From: CAIKZZ01 sp035524495
GTDB lineage: Bacteria; Pseudomonadota; Gammaproteobacteria; Steroidobacterales; Steroidobacteraceae
DNA: 38,897 bases
Direction: 5' to 3'
Assembly: GCA_035524495.1 (NCBI GenBank)
Contig: DATKOR010000071.1
Location: forward strand, 1 to 38,897
The position numbers and the translations under genes were made by a program. A model generated the notes under the pieces. It was given only the letters and a program-made list of their open reading frames with translations. It was not told the origin of the DNA and ran no database searches. This document shows positions 10,824-21,172 of the stretch, piece after piece (the first letter of the stretch is position 1; each line of letters starts with the position of its first letter).

Positions 10824-11387
10824 ATGCGCACGCTGCTCGTCGTCGCGCATCCGCGGCCGACCTCGCTGACCGCGGCCGCGGCGGATGCGTTCGCGGCCGC
10901 GCTCGTGACGCGGGGCGCGCGCATCGAGCGTGCCGACCTCGTCGCCGAAGGCTTCGACCCGGTGCTGAGGCCGGACGACGAGCCCGACTGGAGCAATCCT
11001 TCCAAGGTCTACTCGCCGGCGGTGCGCGCCGAGATGGCGCGCATCGAGCGCAACGAGGCGACCGTCATGGTTTTCCCGGTCTGGTGGTGGTCGCTGCCCG
11101 CGGTGCTGAAGGGCTGGATCGACCGCGTCTGGAACCACGGCTGGGCCTACGGCGGCCGCGACTACCCGCACCGGCGCGTCTGGATGCTCGGCGTCGCCGG
11201 CACGAACGAGGCCGGGTATCGCGCGCGCGGCTACGACGCGGCGATGCGCACCGCGCTCGAGATCGGGCTCCTCGAGTACTGCGGCGTCCGGGAGCGGCGC
11301 TTCGAGCTCCTCTACGGCGCGATCGAGGGCGAGGAGGCGGCGCGCGCGGTCGTGGCGCGCGCCGCGGCGCTGGGCGGGGAGTTCTGA
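10824..11387 (+). CDS. NAD(P)H:quinone oxidoreductase-like flavodoxin-fold protein
   Basis: This 187-residue cytoplasmic protein belongs to the Flavodoxin_2 (NQO1/MdaB/KefF) family. The N-terminus MRTLLVVAHPRPTSLTAA holds the FMN/FAD phosphate-binding region. FPVWWWSLPAVLKGWIDRVW (about 80-100) is the family's flavin-contact motif, followed by G.AY near 110. Such enzymes reduce quinones, azo dyes or nitro compounds with NAD(P)H by two-electron transfer. The ATG at 10824 has GGGGAGG at 10811-10817. It follows the receptor by 24 bp, so it likely belongs to the same operon. Its last 76 bases overlap the convergent serine hydrolase gene. Confidence 0.85.
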   Translation: MRTLLVVAHPRPTSLTAAAADAFAAALVTRGARIERADLVAEGFDPVLRPDDEPDWSNPSKVYSPAVRAEMARIERNEATVMVFPVWWWSLPAVLKGWIDRVWNHGWAYGGRDYPHRRVWMLGVAGTNEAGYRARGYDAAMRTALEIGLLEYCGVRERRFELLYGAIEGEEAARAVVARAAALGGEF

Positions 11388-12457
11388 GCCGCGGCGCACA
11401 GCGCGTCGAGCACGTAGGTCTCGAGGAGCCGCACGGTTTCCTGGTGCATGCCGCGCGTGTTGTAGTTGCGGCGCGTGACGACGACCGCGGCGTCGAGGTC
11501 CTCGAAGACCAGCACCGCGTTCCCGCCGTTCCCGCCCATGTAGGCCGCCCGGTGGGCGCCGCAGGGCGATGCGAAGCTGCGTTGCCAGAAGAGGTACCCG
11601 TAGTCCTGCTCGGCGTTGGCGTGCCGCTGCGGCGCGAGCGCAGCGGCGACGAAGGCGGCGGGGACCAGCGATGCGCCGTGCCAGCTGCCGCGCGCCCCGA
11701 CCAGCATCGCGAGCGCGAGCAGGTCGCGGGACTTGAGTCGCAAGCCGCCGCCGGTCATCACCTCGCCGCCCGGCGAGCGTGGCCACTCGCTGCGTGATAT
11801 TCCGAGCGGCGCGAACAGCCGGCGTTCGATGTAGGCGTCGACGGCGCTTCCGGTGGCGCGCTCGAGGACCTGGCCGAGGAGCAGTACGCCGGCGGTGCAG
11901 TAGTGGAAGGGGCCAAGCCCGCCGGCGTCGCGCGCGTAGTCCGCGCGCACCGGAAGATCGGCCGCGAACCGCGCCCAGCTGTGCTCGCCGTACATGCGCT
12001 CCTCGTTGCCGGGACTCGCCTCGACCGAGTCGTCGCAGTCGAGCGCCGAGGACATCGTCAGCAGGTCCCTGAGCGTGATCGCGCGCTTCAGCGCCCCGTC
12101 GTGCGCGAACGGCGCGAGGTGGCCGAGGAAGCCGAAGGCCGGCGCATCGAGCGACGGCAGCGCGCCGTCCGCGAGCGCCGCACCGACCGCGAGCGCGGTC
12201 ACGGACTTCGTCGCCGAGCGCGTGTCGTTGAGGACCTCCGGTCCCCCGCCGCCGAAGTAGCGCTCGTAGAGGAGCGTGCCGTGCCGCGCGACGAGCACGC
12301 TGGTCGTCTTCGGGAACTCGCCGGCCGCGATGGCGCGCTCGAGCGCCTGCCAGGGCGCCGCCGCAGCCGGCTCCGCGGTCGCCGGGAAGGCGAGCACGAG
12401 CGCCGCGACGGCGGCGCAGGCGGTGATACGCTTCCGGGTCGTGCCCTGGGGCGCCAC
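11312..12457 (-). CDS. beta-lactamase-family serine hydrolase (class C/esterase type)
   Basis: This 381-residue exported protein has a signal peptide at residues 1-33. The SxxK motif is Ser81-Ala-Thr-Lys84, and the second catalytic motif is Tyr186 in HYCTAGVLL, where the usual YxN reads YCT. LRDLLTMSSAL and GLRLKSRDLLALA are typical of the class C beta-lactamase/DD-peptidase/EstB group. It probably hydrolyses esters or peptides in the periplasm; true beta-lactamase activity is not implied. The GTG start at 12457 has GGAGG six bases upstream. The final ~30 residues are Ala/Ser-rich and look unstructured. They are encoded in the 76-bp overlap with the convergent flavodoxin-fold gene. Confidence 0.85.
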   Translation of the reverse strand: MAPQGTTRKRITACAAVAALVLAFPATAEPAAAAPWQALERAIAAGEFPKTTSVLVARHGTLLYERYFGGGGPEVLNDTRSATKSVTALAVGAALADGALPSLDAPAFGFLGHLAPFAHDGALKRAITLRDLLTMSSALDCDDSVEASPGNEERMYGEHSWARFAADLPVRADYARDAGGLGPFHYCTAGVLLLGQVLERATGSAVDAYIERRLFAPLGISRSEWPRSPGGEVMTGGGLRLKSRDLLALAMLVGARGSWHGASLVPAAFVAAALAPQRHANAEQDYGYLFWQRSFASPCGAHRAAYMGGNGGNAVLVFEDLDAAVVVTRRNYNTRGMHQETVRLLETYVLDALCAAAQNSPPSAAARATTARAASSPSIAP

Positions 12458-12578
12458 GCGAGACCTCCGATGTCCGACTCGCGCCGACCGCGATCGATGA
12501 TCAGCGTAGCGCGCCGGGTGCGGCGCGCGGCCGCAAGCCGGGCCGGTTGCGCGCGGCTTCGCCGCAACGTCGCGGCGG

Positions 12579-13055
12579 ATGCGCGCTGAGGCCCGCGTGG
12601 ACGCGCTCGACCGGCGGATCCTCGCACTCTACCAGCGCGATGTCCGCCAGCCGGCCGGGCGCATCGGGGCGGCGGTCGGTCTCTCGGCGGCGGCGGTGCA
12701 GCGGCGCCTCAAGCGCCTGCGCGAGGCGGGCGTCATCCGCGCGGAGGTGGCGCGCCTCGATGCCGCGCGCCTCGGCCTCCCGGTCACCTGCCTCGTGAGC
12801 CTGACGCTCGGTGCCGCGGCGACGCCGCGCGGGCAGCTGGCGCGCGTCAAGCGCGAGCTCGCGGCGCAACCCGAGGTCGAGAGCTGCTATCACGTGACCG
12901 GCGCACTCGACTTCGTGCTCGTCGTCGTGACCCCGAGCCTCGAGCGCTACACCGAGTTCGTGCGCCGGGTGCTCGAGCCGAACCCGCACGTCGCGCGCTT
13001 CGACACGCACGTCGTGCTCGAGACGGTCAAGGCGGACGGCCCGCTGCCGCTGTGA
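12579..13055 (+). CDS. Lrp/AsnC-family transcriptional regulator
   Basis: The protein has 158 residues. Residues 8-65 are the Lrp winged helix-turn-helix (VDALDRRILALYQRDVRQ, then AAVQRRLKRLREAGVI). Residues about 70-150 are the RAM/AsnC effector domain (VESCYHVTGALDFVLVVV). Family members sense amino acids and control their transport or metabolism. The ATG at 12579 is the first plausible start, although no strong Shine-Dalgarno sequence is seen. It is divergent from the serine hydrolase and converges on the histidine kinase gene with a 29-bp overlap. Its target is not evident. Confidence 0.88.
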   Translation: MRAEARVDALDRRILALYQRDVRQPAGRIGAAVGLSAAAVQRRLKRLREAGVIRAEVARLDAARLGLPVTCLVSLTLGAAATPRGQLARVKRELAAQPEVESCYHVTGALDFVLVVVTPSLERYTEFVRRVLEPNPHVARFDTHVVLETVKADGPLPL

Positions 13056-15180
13056 CCGCGCGCGGTCGCGGCGCGCGGTTCGGGCACTCGCAGCTGACGA
13101 CCGTGCCGCCAAGGCGCCCCGGGGCGATCGACAGGCGCCCGCCGATCGCGAGCGCGCGGTGGCGGATCGTCCGCAGCCCCATGCCGGGGGCCTCGTGGCC
13201 CTCGACGAAGCCGCGGCCGTCGTCGCTGATCCGCAGGCGCAGCAGATCGGGGCCCGAGCGCAGCTCGATGCGCACCGTGCTGGCCCCGGAGTGGCGCACC
13301 GCGTTCGCGAGCGCCTCCTGCGCGATCCGGTAGAGGTGGTTGCAGGCCTCGAGCGGGATCCCGATCGGCGCCGCGCCGGTCGCGACGAACTCGATGGCGA
13401 CCTCGTCGTTCGGGTCGGGGAAGTCCTCGGCCAGGCGGCGCAGCGCCTCGGCGAGTCCCTGCCGCGCCTCGTCGATCGGCGCGAGGCCGCGGGCGATGTT
13501 CTTGCAGGTGATGATCGCGTGCGCGGCGATCTCGGCGAGCGTGCCGAGCTGCGCGGCGAGCTCGGGGTTGTCGGCGGCGTGCCTGCGCGCGAGGCTCGAG
13601 GCCAGCAGCGACAGTCCCGTCAGCTCCTGACCGAGCCCGTCGTGCAGGTCGTAGCCGAGGCGGCGCTGCTCGTGGATCGTCGCCTCGTGGAGCGCCGCCT
13701 CGAGCCGGCGCCGCTCGGTGACGTCGATGCCGACGCTCCACTCGAGCCAGCCCGGGATCTTGAGCCGCGCGCCGACGTTGAACCACTCGATCGAGCGCAG
13801 CGTGCCGTCCTTGGCGGTCAGGTCGTAGACGCGGCTGTAATCCTGCTCCCTGAGCTCGTCCGCCTCGCGCATCATCGCGTCGAGGTAGGCGGGGTCGGGG
13901 TACAGGATCTGCATGGCGCGCGGGTTGCCGACGATCTCGGCGGCGCTGTAGCCGGTCACGCGCTCGCACTCGCTGTTCCAGACGACGATGGTGCCGGCCT
14001 CGTCGAAGGCGTCGAGCAGCACCGGCATGTCCTGCACGATCGAGCGCAGCCGCGCCTCGGCCTCGCGCAGCTGCTGCTCGGCACGCCGCAGCGCCGTGAT
14101 CTCGACCGAGGTGCCGGCGATGCTGGTCATGCGGCCGGCGCCGTCCCGGATCGGGAACTTGTGGCCGAGGAAGTAGCGCGGCCCGCCGGGCCCGTCGATC
14201 GCCTGCTCGGCGACGACGACTTCGCCGCTCGCGAGCACCGCGCGGTCGGTCGAGATGAACTGCTCGGCGACGTCGGGCGGGAAGAGCTCGCGGTCGGTCT
14301 TGCCGATCGAGGCGACCGGGTCCATTGCGAAGATCTGCGCGCAGGTCGCGTTGATGATCTGGTAGCGGCCGTTGAGGTCCTTCTGGTAGCAGGCCCACGG
14401 GCTCGCGTCGAAGAAGATCGCGAGCTGCCCTTCGCGCATGCGCAGGCGATCGACGACCGCCTCGTGCGCCGTGACGTCGCTCGCGATGCTGGCGACGCCG
14501 ATCACGGCGCCGGAGGCGTCACGCACCGGGAACCTGTGCAGCAGCAGGCGGCGCGGAGCTCCGGCCGAGAGCAGCGTGATCGCCGCGACGACCGGCTCGC
14601 CGGACTCGATCACCTGGCGGTCGCGGCGGCGGATCGCTTCGGCGGTCGCGCGCGGGAAGAGCTCGGCGTCGGTCTTGCCGATGCAGCCGGTGGGATCCAT
14701 GCCGAGCACCTCGGCGCAAGGCGCGTTCGCGAACTGGTAGCGCCCCGCGAGGTCCTTCTGGAAGCACGCCGCCGGGTTGCTGTCGTGGAGGTGGGCGAGC
14801 TGCAGCGCCTGCGGCCGGCGGGGCCCGGCCTCGCGCAGGTAGCAGACGTAGCGCGGCGGGCCGGCGAGCGCGAGGCGCGAGCGGATGACCGTCGTCGCGA
14901 CCCGCGAAGCCTCGCCCAGGCTCGCGGCGAAGCTGGCCGCCTCCCCGGGCGCAGGCAGCGGCGTCGCCGACAGATCCTGAAGCGTGCGGTCGAGGAGCCG
15001 TGCCGCCGGGATCCGCAGCAGCGCCGCGGCCCGCTCGTTCGCGAACAGGATCGCCCCGCCGGCATCGTGGACGAGCGACGCCTCGGGCACCGTCGCGAGC
15101 GTCGCCGCGACGGCGGCGTGCAGCACCTCGGCGATAGAACTCGGGCCGTCGGCTGACGGCGGGCGCGGGTCGGCGGTCAT
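13027..15180 (-). CDS. PAS-domain sensor histidine kinase (NarX/UhpB type)
   Basis: The 717-residue protein has no membrane segments, so it is a soluble cytoplasmic sensor. Four PAS-like modules can be seen at about 20-125, 135-235, 250-360 and 370-490. Modules two and three are near-copies: each has CFQKDL/CYQKDL-NGRYQ, then IGKTD.ELFP, then a PAC motif ending D.TA or EITA. The HisKA_3 dimerisation domain carries His513 in YDLHDGLGQELTG. The HATPase has EALANAVRHSG, ISDDGRGF and GMGLRTIRHRA. The kinase would phosphorylate a LuxR/FixJ-type regulator, but none is encoded here. It lies 120 bp downstream of the TRAP operon on the same strand, separated from it by a hairpin. Confidence 0.88.
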   Translation of the reverse strand: MTADPRPPSADGPSSIAEVLHAAVAATLATVPEASLVHDAGGAILFANERAAALLRIPAARLLDRTLQDLSATPLPAPGEAASFAASLGEASRVATTVIRSRLALAGPPRYVCYLREAGPRRPQALQLAHLHDSNPAACFQKDLAGRYQFANAPCAEVLGMDPTGCIGKTDAELFPRATAEAIRRRDRQVIESGEPVVAAITLLSAGAPRRLLLHRFPVRDASGAVIGVASIASDVTAHEAVVDRLRMREGQLAIFFDASPWACYQKDLNGRYQIINATCAQIFAMDPVASIGKTDRELFPPDVAEQFISTDRAVLASGEVVVAEQAIDGPGGPRYFLGHKFPIRDGAGRMTSIAGTSVEITALRRAEQQLREAEARLRSIVQDMPVLLDAFDEAGTIVVWNSECERVTGYSAAEIVGNPRAMQILYPDPAYLDAMMREADELREQDYSRVYDLTAKDGTLRSIEWFNVGARLKIPGWLEWSVGIDVTERRRLEAALHEATIHEQRRLGYDLHDGLGQELTGLSLLASSLARRHAADNPELAAQLGTLAEIAAHAIITCKNIARGLAPIDEARQGLAEALRRLAEDFPDPNDEVAIEFVATGAAPIGIPLEACNHLYRIAQEALANAVRHSGASTVRIELRSGPDLLRLRISDDGRGFVEGHEAPGMGLRTIRHRALAIGGRLSIAPGRLGGTVVSCECPNRAPRPRAVTAAAGRPP

Positions 15181-15259
15181 GCAGGGCTCGGGCCTATGAC
15201 CCCTGCCTTCTACCGCAACGGGCCCGGCCCGCCAAGCGTCGCCGGTCGCATTTGGCGCT

Positions 15260-15293
15260 GCGGGCGGCCCCTAGCAAGGCGACTGCCGCCCGC
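15260..15293 (-). terminator. hairpin downstream of the TRAP operon
   Basis: GCGGGCGGC (15260-15268) and GCCGCCCGC (15285-15293) pair perfectly over 9 bp with a 16-nt loop, starting 8 nt after the dctQM stop. There is no U run. It is the best terminator candidate between the transporter and the kinase gene. Confidence 0.5.
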
Positions 15294-15300
15294 GCTGCGT

Positions 15301-17139
15301 TCAGTGCACGAGGCGCGGCAGCGCGAGCGACAGCGAGGGGAGGTAGGTGATGACGAGGACACCCGCCCCGAGCGCGACAAAGAGCGGCAGCACCGCGCGG
15401 AAGATCTCGGCGATCGGCTTGTCGAAGCGATAGGAGGCGAAGAACAGGTTGAGCCCAACGAGCGGCGTCAGATAGCCGAGCTCCATGTTGGCGAGGAACA
15501 CGACGCCGAGGTGCAGGGGATCGACGCCGTAGGCGGCGCCGAGCTGCGTAACGAGCGGTGCGAGCACGAGGATCGCGGGGTAGATCTCGATCAGGCAGCC
15601 CGCGGCCAGCAGCACGACGTTGAGCGCGAGCAGGAAGCCGACGCGGCCGGTCACCGTGCCCTGCACCCAGCTGACCACCTGATCCGGCAGCTGGGCATCG
15701 ACGAGGTAGTCGGTGAGGCCGAGCGCGACGCCCATCACGAGCAGAATGCCGCCGACCACGAGCCCGCACTCCGGAAGGATCCGCACCAGGTCGCGGGCCG
15801 AGAGGTCGCGGCGGATCAGCGTCGCGACGATGAGCACGTAGGCGGCGGTCAGCGCCGCCGACTCCACGGGCGTCGCGAGGCCCGAGGCGAGCGCGACGAG
15901 CGCAACCGCCGGCACCGCGAGCTCCCAGGCGGCACCGGCGAGCGCGCGCCGCGCCCGTTTCGCGTCGGGGCGCGCGGCCGCGGCCCGCCGCGGCGGCTCG
16001 TGCCTGAGCCCGAACAGGATCAGGATCGCCGCCATCAGGCACGAGGGCAGGAGCCCGGCGAGGAACATCTGCTTGATGCCGACGCCGGCGACGATCGCGT
16101 AAAGCAGGAGCGGCAGCGCCGGCATCAGGATCGTGCCCGGCAGCCCCGCCGCCGTCACGAGCCCGAGCGCCGGGCGCGCGCCGTAGCCGTGCGCGAGCAA
16201 GAGTGGCATCACGAGCCCGCCGAGCGCGAGCACGGTCGCGCCCGAGGCACCGGTGAAGCTCGTGAAGAACGTGCAGACGAGCACCGTCGCAAGCGTCGCG
16301 CCGCCGCGCAGCCCGCCGAAGAGCGCGTCGAAGACCTCGATCAGCCGCTTCGGCGCCGCGCTCTCGGCGAGCACGTAGCCGGCGAGCGTGTAGAGCGGGA
16401 TCGCGGGCAGCGAGGCGTTGACGACGGTCCGGTAGTGGTCGACCGCGATCGCCGCGAGCGGCAGTCCGGCGTGCAGGAAGAGGAGCGCGGCGGTGCCCGC
16501 GAGCACCGCGAAGAGCGGCGTGCCGACGAGCGCCCCAAGCGCGAGCAGCGCCGCGAGCAGCCAGGCGACGGGGCCGGGCAGCGTCGCCGCCGAGCTCGTC
16601 GCGAAGGCGAGCGCGAGCGCGCCGACGAGTCCCGCGAAGCGCGCCGGCAGCGCAGGCGCGACCCGCGACAGGAGCCGCCAGCCGACGAGCGCAAAGCCCG
16701 CCGGCATCAGCGCCTCGAACCACCACACCGGGATCCCGTAGGCGATCACCTCGCCGGCGCCGCGCTCGGCGAGCACGAAGCGCGTCTCGGCGGACGCCAG
16801 CACCGCGCACACGACGACCGCGATGCCGTTCGCGTACAGGCCCGCGAGGCGCCGCGCGCGCTCGCCGAGGACGCCGGTCAGCGCCGACATCGTCAGCAGC
16901 CGGTGCTCGCGGGCCGCGACGGCGCTGCCCAGCATGCCGACCGCGAGCCCGAGGTGCTGGACGATCGCCGCGGCGCCGTGGATGCCGCCGCGGGTCGTCG
17001 CGCGCAGCAGGAGCTCGACGACGGGGATGACGCCCATCAGCGCGAGCACGCCCGACAGGACCGCGTTCTCGAGCCGCTCGGCCGGGCGCGGCGCGTGCGC
17101 CGGCGCGAGGCCTTCGAGGACCGGTGTCGGCAGCGTCAC
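15301..17139 (-). CDS. dctQM: TRAP transporter fused small and large permease (DctQM)
   Basis: This 612-residue inner-membrane protein has about 16-17 hydrophobic segments. The first ~170 residues are a DctQ-like four-helix unit (NAVLSGVLALMGVIPVVELL onward). From about 185 to the end is the DctM large subunit, with PLYTLAGYVLAESAAPKRLI, TFFTSFTGASGATVLALGG and ELGYLTPLVGLNLFFA. It would import an organic acid or similar anion driven by Na+ or H+. The GTG at 17139 overlaps the dctP stop as GTGA. Fusion of Q and M is common in the TRAP families that carry a TatT protein, as this one does. Confidence 0.9.
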   Translation of the reverse strand: MTLPTPVLEGLAPAHAPRPAERLENAVLSGVLALMGVIPVVELLLRATTRGGIHGAAAIVQHLGLAVGMLGSAVAAREHRLLTMSALTGVLGERARRLAGLYANGIAVVVCAVLASAETRFVLAERGAGEVIAYGIPVWWFEALMPAGFALVGWRLLSRVAPALPARFAGLVGALALAFATSSAATLPGPVAWLLAALLALGALVGTPLFAVLAGTAALLFLHAGLPLAAIAVDHYRTVVNASLPAIPLYTLAGYVLAESAAPKRLIEVFDALFGGLRGGATLATVLVCTFFTSFTGASGATVLALGGLVMPLLLAHGYGARPALGLVTAAGLPGTILMPALPLLLYAIVAGVGIKQMFLAGLLPSCLMAAILILFGLRHEPPRRAAAARPDAKRARRALAGAAWELAVPAVALVALASGLATPVESAALTAAYVLIVATLIRRDLSARDLVRILPECGLVVGGILLVMGVALGLTDYLVDAQLPDQVVSWVQGTVTGRVGFLLALNVVLLAAGCLIEIYPAILVLAPLVTQLGAAYGVDPLHLGVVFLANMELGYLTPLVGLNLFFASYRFDKPIAEIFRAVLPLFVALGAGVLVITYLPSLSLALPRLVH

Positions 17140-18173
17140 CGGGTCCCGCCGGCGGCGGGCGCTCGCGCGCGATACTCGTTGACGATTCGCAGCGCCTCGT
17201 CGAAGGTCGCCGCCGGCATCGTGCGGCCGCGGATCAGCGGGTAGAGCTGTTGCGTGAAGTCGGCCCAGGCGCGCAGCTGCGCGGCGCTCGGGTGCGTGAT
17301 CTTGAGGCCGCGCTTCTCCATCGCCGCGATCGCCTCGGCGTCGGCGCGCGCCGCGTAGGCGCGAAGCTCGGGTCCGGCCTGCGCCGCCGCGGCGCGCACC
17401 GCGGCGTGCGTCGCCTCCGACATCGCGTCCCAGGCCGCGCGCGTGAACACGATCGCGCCGAAGATCGGCGCCCAGCGCACGTCGACCATGTACGAGGCCG
17501 AGCTGTCGGCCTGCGTCGCGAGCGCCCACATCGGCGTCAGCGGCGCGCTGTCGATGAGGCCGGTCTGCAGGCCCGGGATCAGGTCCGCCGTCTCGAGCAC
17601 GACCGGGTGGTAGCCGAGCTGCTTCATGATCTCGACCTGGTCGGGGTCCCCCGACCACACGAACATGTGCCCGGCCTTGAGGTCGGCGGGCGTCGCCGCC
17701 GGCGTCTTCGAGAAGAACCGCACCCAGCCGGCGTCCGACCACTGCACGGCAATGTAGCCCTTGGCGAGCAGATTCTTCTCGGCCTGCGGCAGCAGCGCCT
17801 TGCTGACTTCGTCGATCTCGTCGGTCGAGCGAAACAGCAGCGGCATCTTCTGCAGCACCGACACCGTCGGCTCGATCTCGGACAGGCCGACCACCGACAG
17901 CATCGCGGCGTTCAGCTGCCCGATGCGCATCCTGCGCACGACGTCGGCCTCGCCGCCCTGCGAGCCGTCGGTGTAGATCTGCACCGTCGCGCCCTCGCCC
18001 TCGCTCTTCTGGATCGCGGCGCCGATCTGCTGCAGCACGCGGTGGTAGAGCGAGCCCTTGGGCGCGAGCGTCGCGAGCTTGACGTGCACGGTGCTCGCCG
18101 CGTGCGCGGGGGTGATCGCGACGAGGCCGAGGAGCAGGGCGAGGGCGGCGAGGGTCAGGCGTCTGGCATCCAT
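17136..18173 (-). CDS. dctP: TRAP transporter periplasmic substrate-binding protein
   Basis: The 345-residue protein has a signal peptide ending AHA-A (residue about 25). The mature part begins VHVKLATLAPKGS, typical of the DctP family that pairs with TatT. Later landmarks are GEADVVRRMRIGQLNAAMLS and the KAGHMFVWSGDP region. It would capture the substrate in the periplasm and deliver it to the DctQM permease. I chose the ATG at 18173, which has GGAG nine bases upstream. An ATG at 18200 overlaps the tatT stop as ATGA and would add nine residues before the signal peptide, so it is a real alternative. The family's arginine-carboxylate site cannot be assigned with confidence, and the ligand is unknown. 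Confidence 0.88.
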   Translation of the reverse strand: MDARRLTLAALALLLGLVAITPAHAASTVHVKLATLAPKGSLYHRVLQQIGAAIQKSEGEGATVQIYTDGSQGGEADVVRRMRIGQLNAAMLSVVGLSEIEPTVSVLQKMPLLFRSTDEIDEVSKALLPQAEKNLLAKGYIAVQWSDAGWVRFFSKTPAATPADLKAGHMFVWSGDPDQVEIMKQLGYHPVVLETADLIPGLQTGLIDSAPLTPMWALATQADSSASYMVDVRWAPIFGAIVFTRAAWDAMSEATHAAVRAAAAQAGPELRAYAARADAEAIAAMEKRGLKITHPSAAQLRAWADFTQQLYPLIRGRTMPAATFDEALRIVNEYRARAPAAGGTR

Positions 18174-18196
18174 GCGCGCATTCTCCACGCTCGGGG

Positions 18197-19123
18197 TCAT
18201 TCCGTGAACAGCTCGCCGGTGCGCGCGAGCAGCGCGCGCGCCCGCCGCTGGAAGATCTCGTTCGTGAGCCGCTCGTCCGGTACCGCCGCGGCGTCGACCG
18301 CGAGCGCCTTGCCGAGCAGCGCCTCGAACTCGGCGCGCCGCCCGGCCGGCACCGACACCGCCTCGGCGTACGTCACGTAGGGCGCCGCCTGCGCGCCGTG
18401 CGAGAGGGCGAGTGCGCGCTCGAGGTGCGCCTGCGCGTCCGCGATCCGCTCCTGCGCGGCGCGCGGCTCGCTCATCACGAGGCTGATCGCGAGCACGTGC
18501 AGCGCGCCGCCGTCGTAGCTCTCGTCGAGCTCGAGCGCGCGCGCGGCGAGCGCCCGGACCGTCGGCAGCGCCGCAACCAGGAACGCATCGTCCTTGCCGA
18601 GCGAGATCGCCGCGCCCCAGCTGGCGGCGGTCCAGTACATGAGCGGCACGTCCCGGCGCCCGGCGTGCGCGATGAGCGCCGCCGGCTGCGTCGCGAGCTC
18701 GGCGGTGTCGCCGGGATGGGCGACCTCGAGCCCGCGCACGCCGTAGTCGCGGGCCCGCAGGTACAGATGCCGCGCGCGGTCGCGGCCGGCGTAGGCGGCC
18801 TCGACGTCGCGCGCCTCGAGCGCGTCGGCCGGCATCTCGACGAACGCGTAGGCGTACTGCGTGAAGCCGCGGGTCAGCGCGAGCAGGAGCCCGGGGTGGC
18901 GCGGCGTCTCGGCGAGCAGGCTCTCGAGGAGCTTCAGGCCAAACGGCGTCGCGGCGCCCACGAGCTCGACGTCGGGGTCGGAGGCGTAGACCGAACCGCT
19001 CTGGCTCAGCGCATCGGCGACCTTGTCGACGACGAGCCGGTGCGCCGAGCAGCCGCCGAGCGCGAGCCCGACGAGCACCAGCGCCCATCGCGTTGCCGAC
19101 CGATTTCGCATCCGTACGACCAT
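18197..19123 (-). CDS. tatT: TatT-type TRAP-associated lipoprotein
   Basis: This 308-residue lipoprotein has a signal sequence ending in the lipobox LGGCS (about residue 25). The rest is predicted to be nearly all helical repeats, matching the TatT (T component, TP0956-like) family, a trimeric TPR-like protein that binds the DctP component. Family-type segments include LLLALTRGFTQYAYAFVE, YLRARDYGVRGLE and MYWTAASWGAAISLGKDD. The ATG at 19123 has GGGAG five bases upstream; the ATG at 19111 is also possible. It is first in the tatT-dctP-dctQM operon. TatT systems are thought to carry hydrophobic or lipid-like ligands, so a fatty or lipophilic acid is a possible substrate. Confidence 0.88.
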   Translation of the reverse strand: MVVRMRNRSATRWALVLVGLALGGCSAHRLVVDKVADALSQSGSVYASDPDVELVGAATPFGLKLLESLLAETPRHPGLLLALTRGFTQYAYAFVEMPADALEARDVEAAYAGRDRARHLYLRARDYGVRGLEVAHPGDTAELATQPAALIAHAGRRDVPLMYWTAASWGAAISLGKDDAFLVAALPTVRALAARALELDESYDGGALHVLAISLVMSEPRAAQERIADAQAHLERALALSHGAQAAPYVTYAEAVSVPAGRRAEFEALLGKALAVDAAAVPDERLTNEIFQRRARALLARTGELFTE

Positions 19124-19250
19124 CCCGGCTCCCGAGGGGGTCGAGGGGCCCCCGCCGCGCGGCCGGGGCTCCGGCCGCGCGCAAAGATAACGCATCGGTG
19201 GCCGACCGTAGTACGGGCGCGCAGTTCCCCGGATTCGCGTGCGGCGGGTC

Positions 19251-19260
19251 CTGTTAAAAT
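19251..19260 (+). promoter_or_regulatory. extended -10 element upstream of acyl-CoA dehydrogenase
   Basis: TGTTAAAAT ending at 19260 is a good extended -10 (TGnTAAAAT) in otherwise GC-rich sequence, 38 bp before the ATG at 19299. No clear -35 is seen, which fits an extended -10 promoter. The gap 19124-19298 must also hold the divergent tatT promoter, for which I see no strong signal. Confidence 0.5.
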
Positions 19261-19298
19261 CCCTCGCGCATCGCCCCCATCCCGAGGCCGACCGTCCC

Positions 19299-21074
<1,776 letters not shown>

Positions 21075-21091
21075 ACGCCGGGTTTTCCCCG

Positions 21092-21120
21092 TTGCAACGC
21101 GCTCGAGGCGCCCTCATCAT
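21092..21120 (+). promoter_or_regulatory. possible promoter of the six-cysteine protein gene
   Basis: TTGCAA (21092-21097) and CATCAT (21115-21120) are separated by 17 bp, 53 bp before the ATG at 21173. The -10 is imperfect (four of six), so this is tentative. Confidence 0.35.
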
Positions 21121-21172
21121 CCGGCCTCGCGCCGCGCGGATTTGCTGCCCGGCGGCAATGGAGGACAACAAC

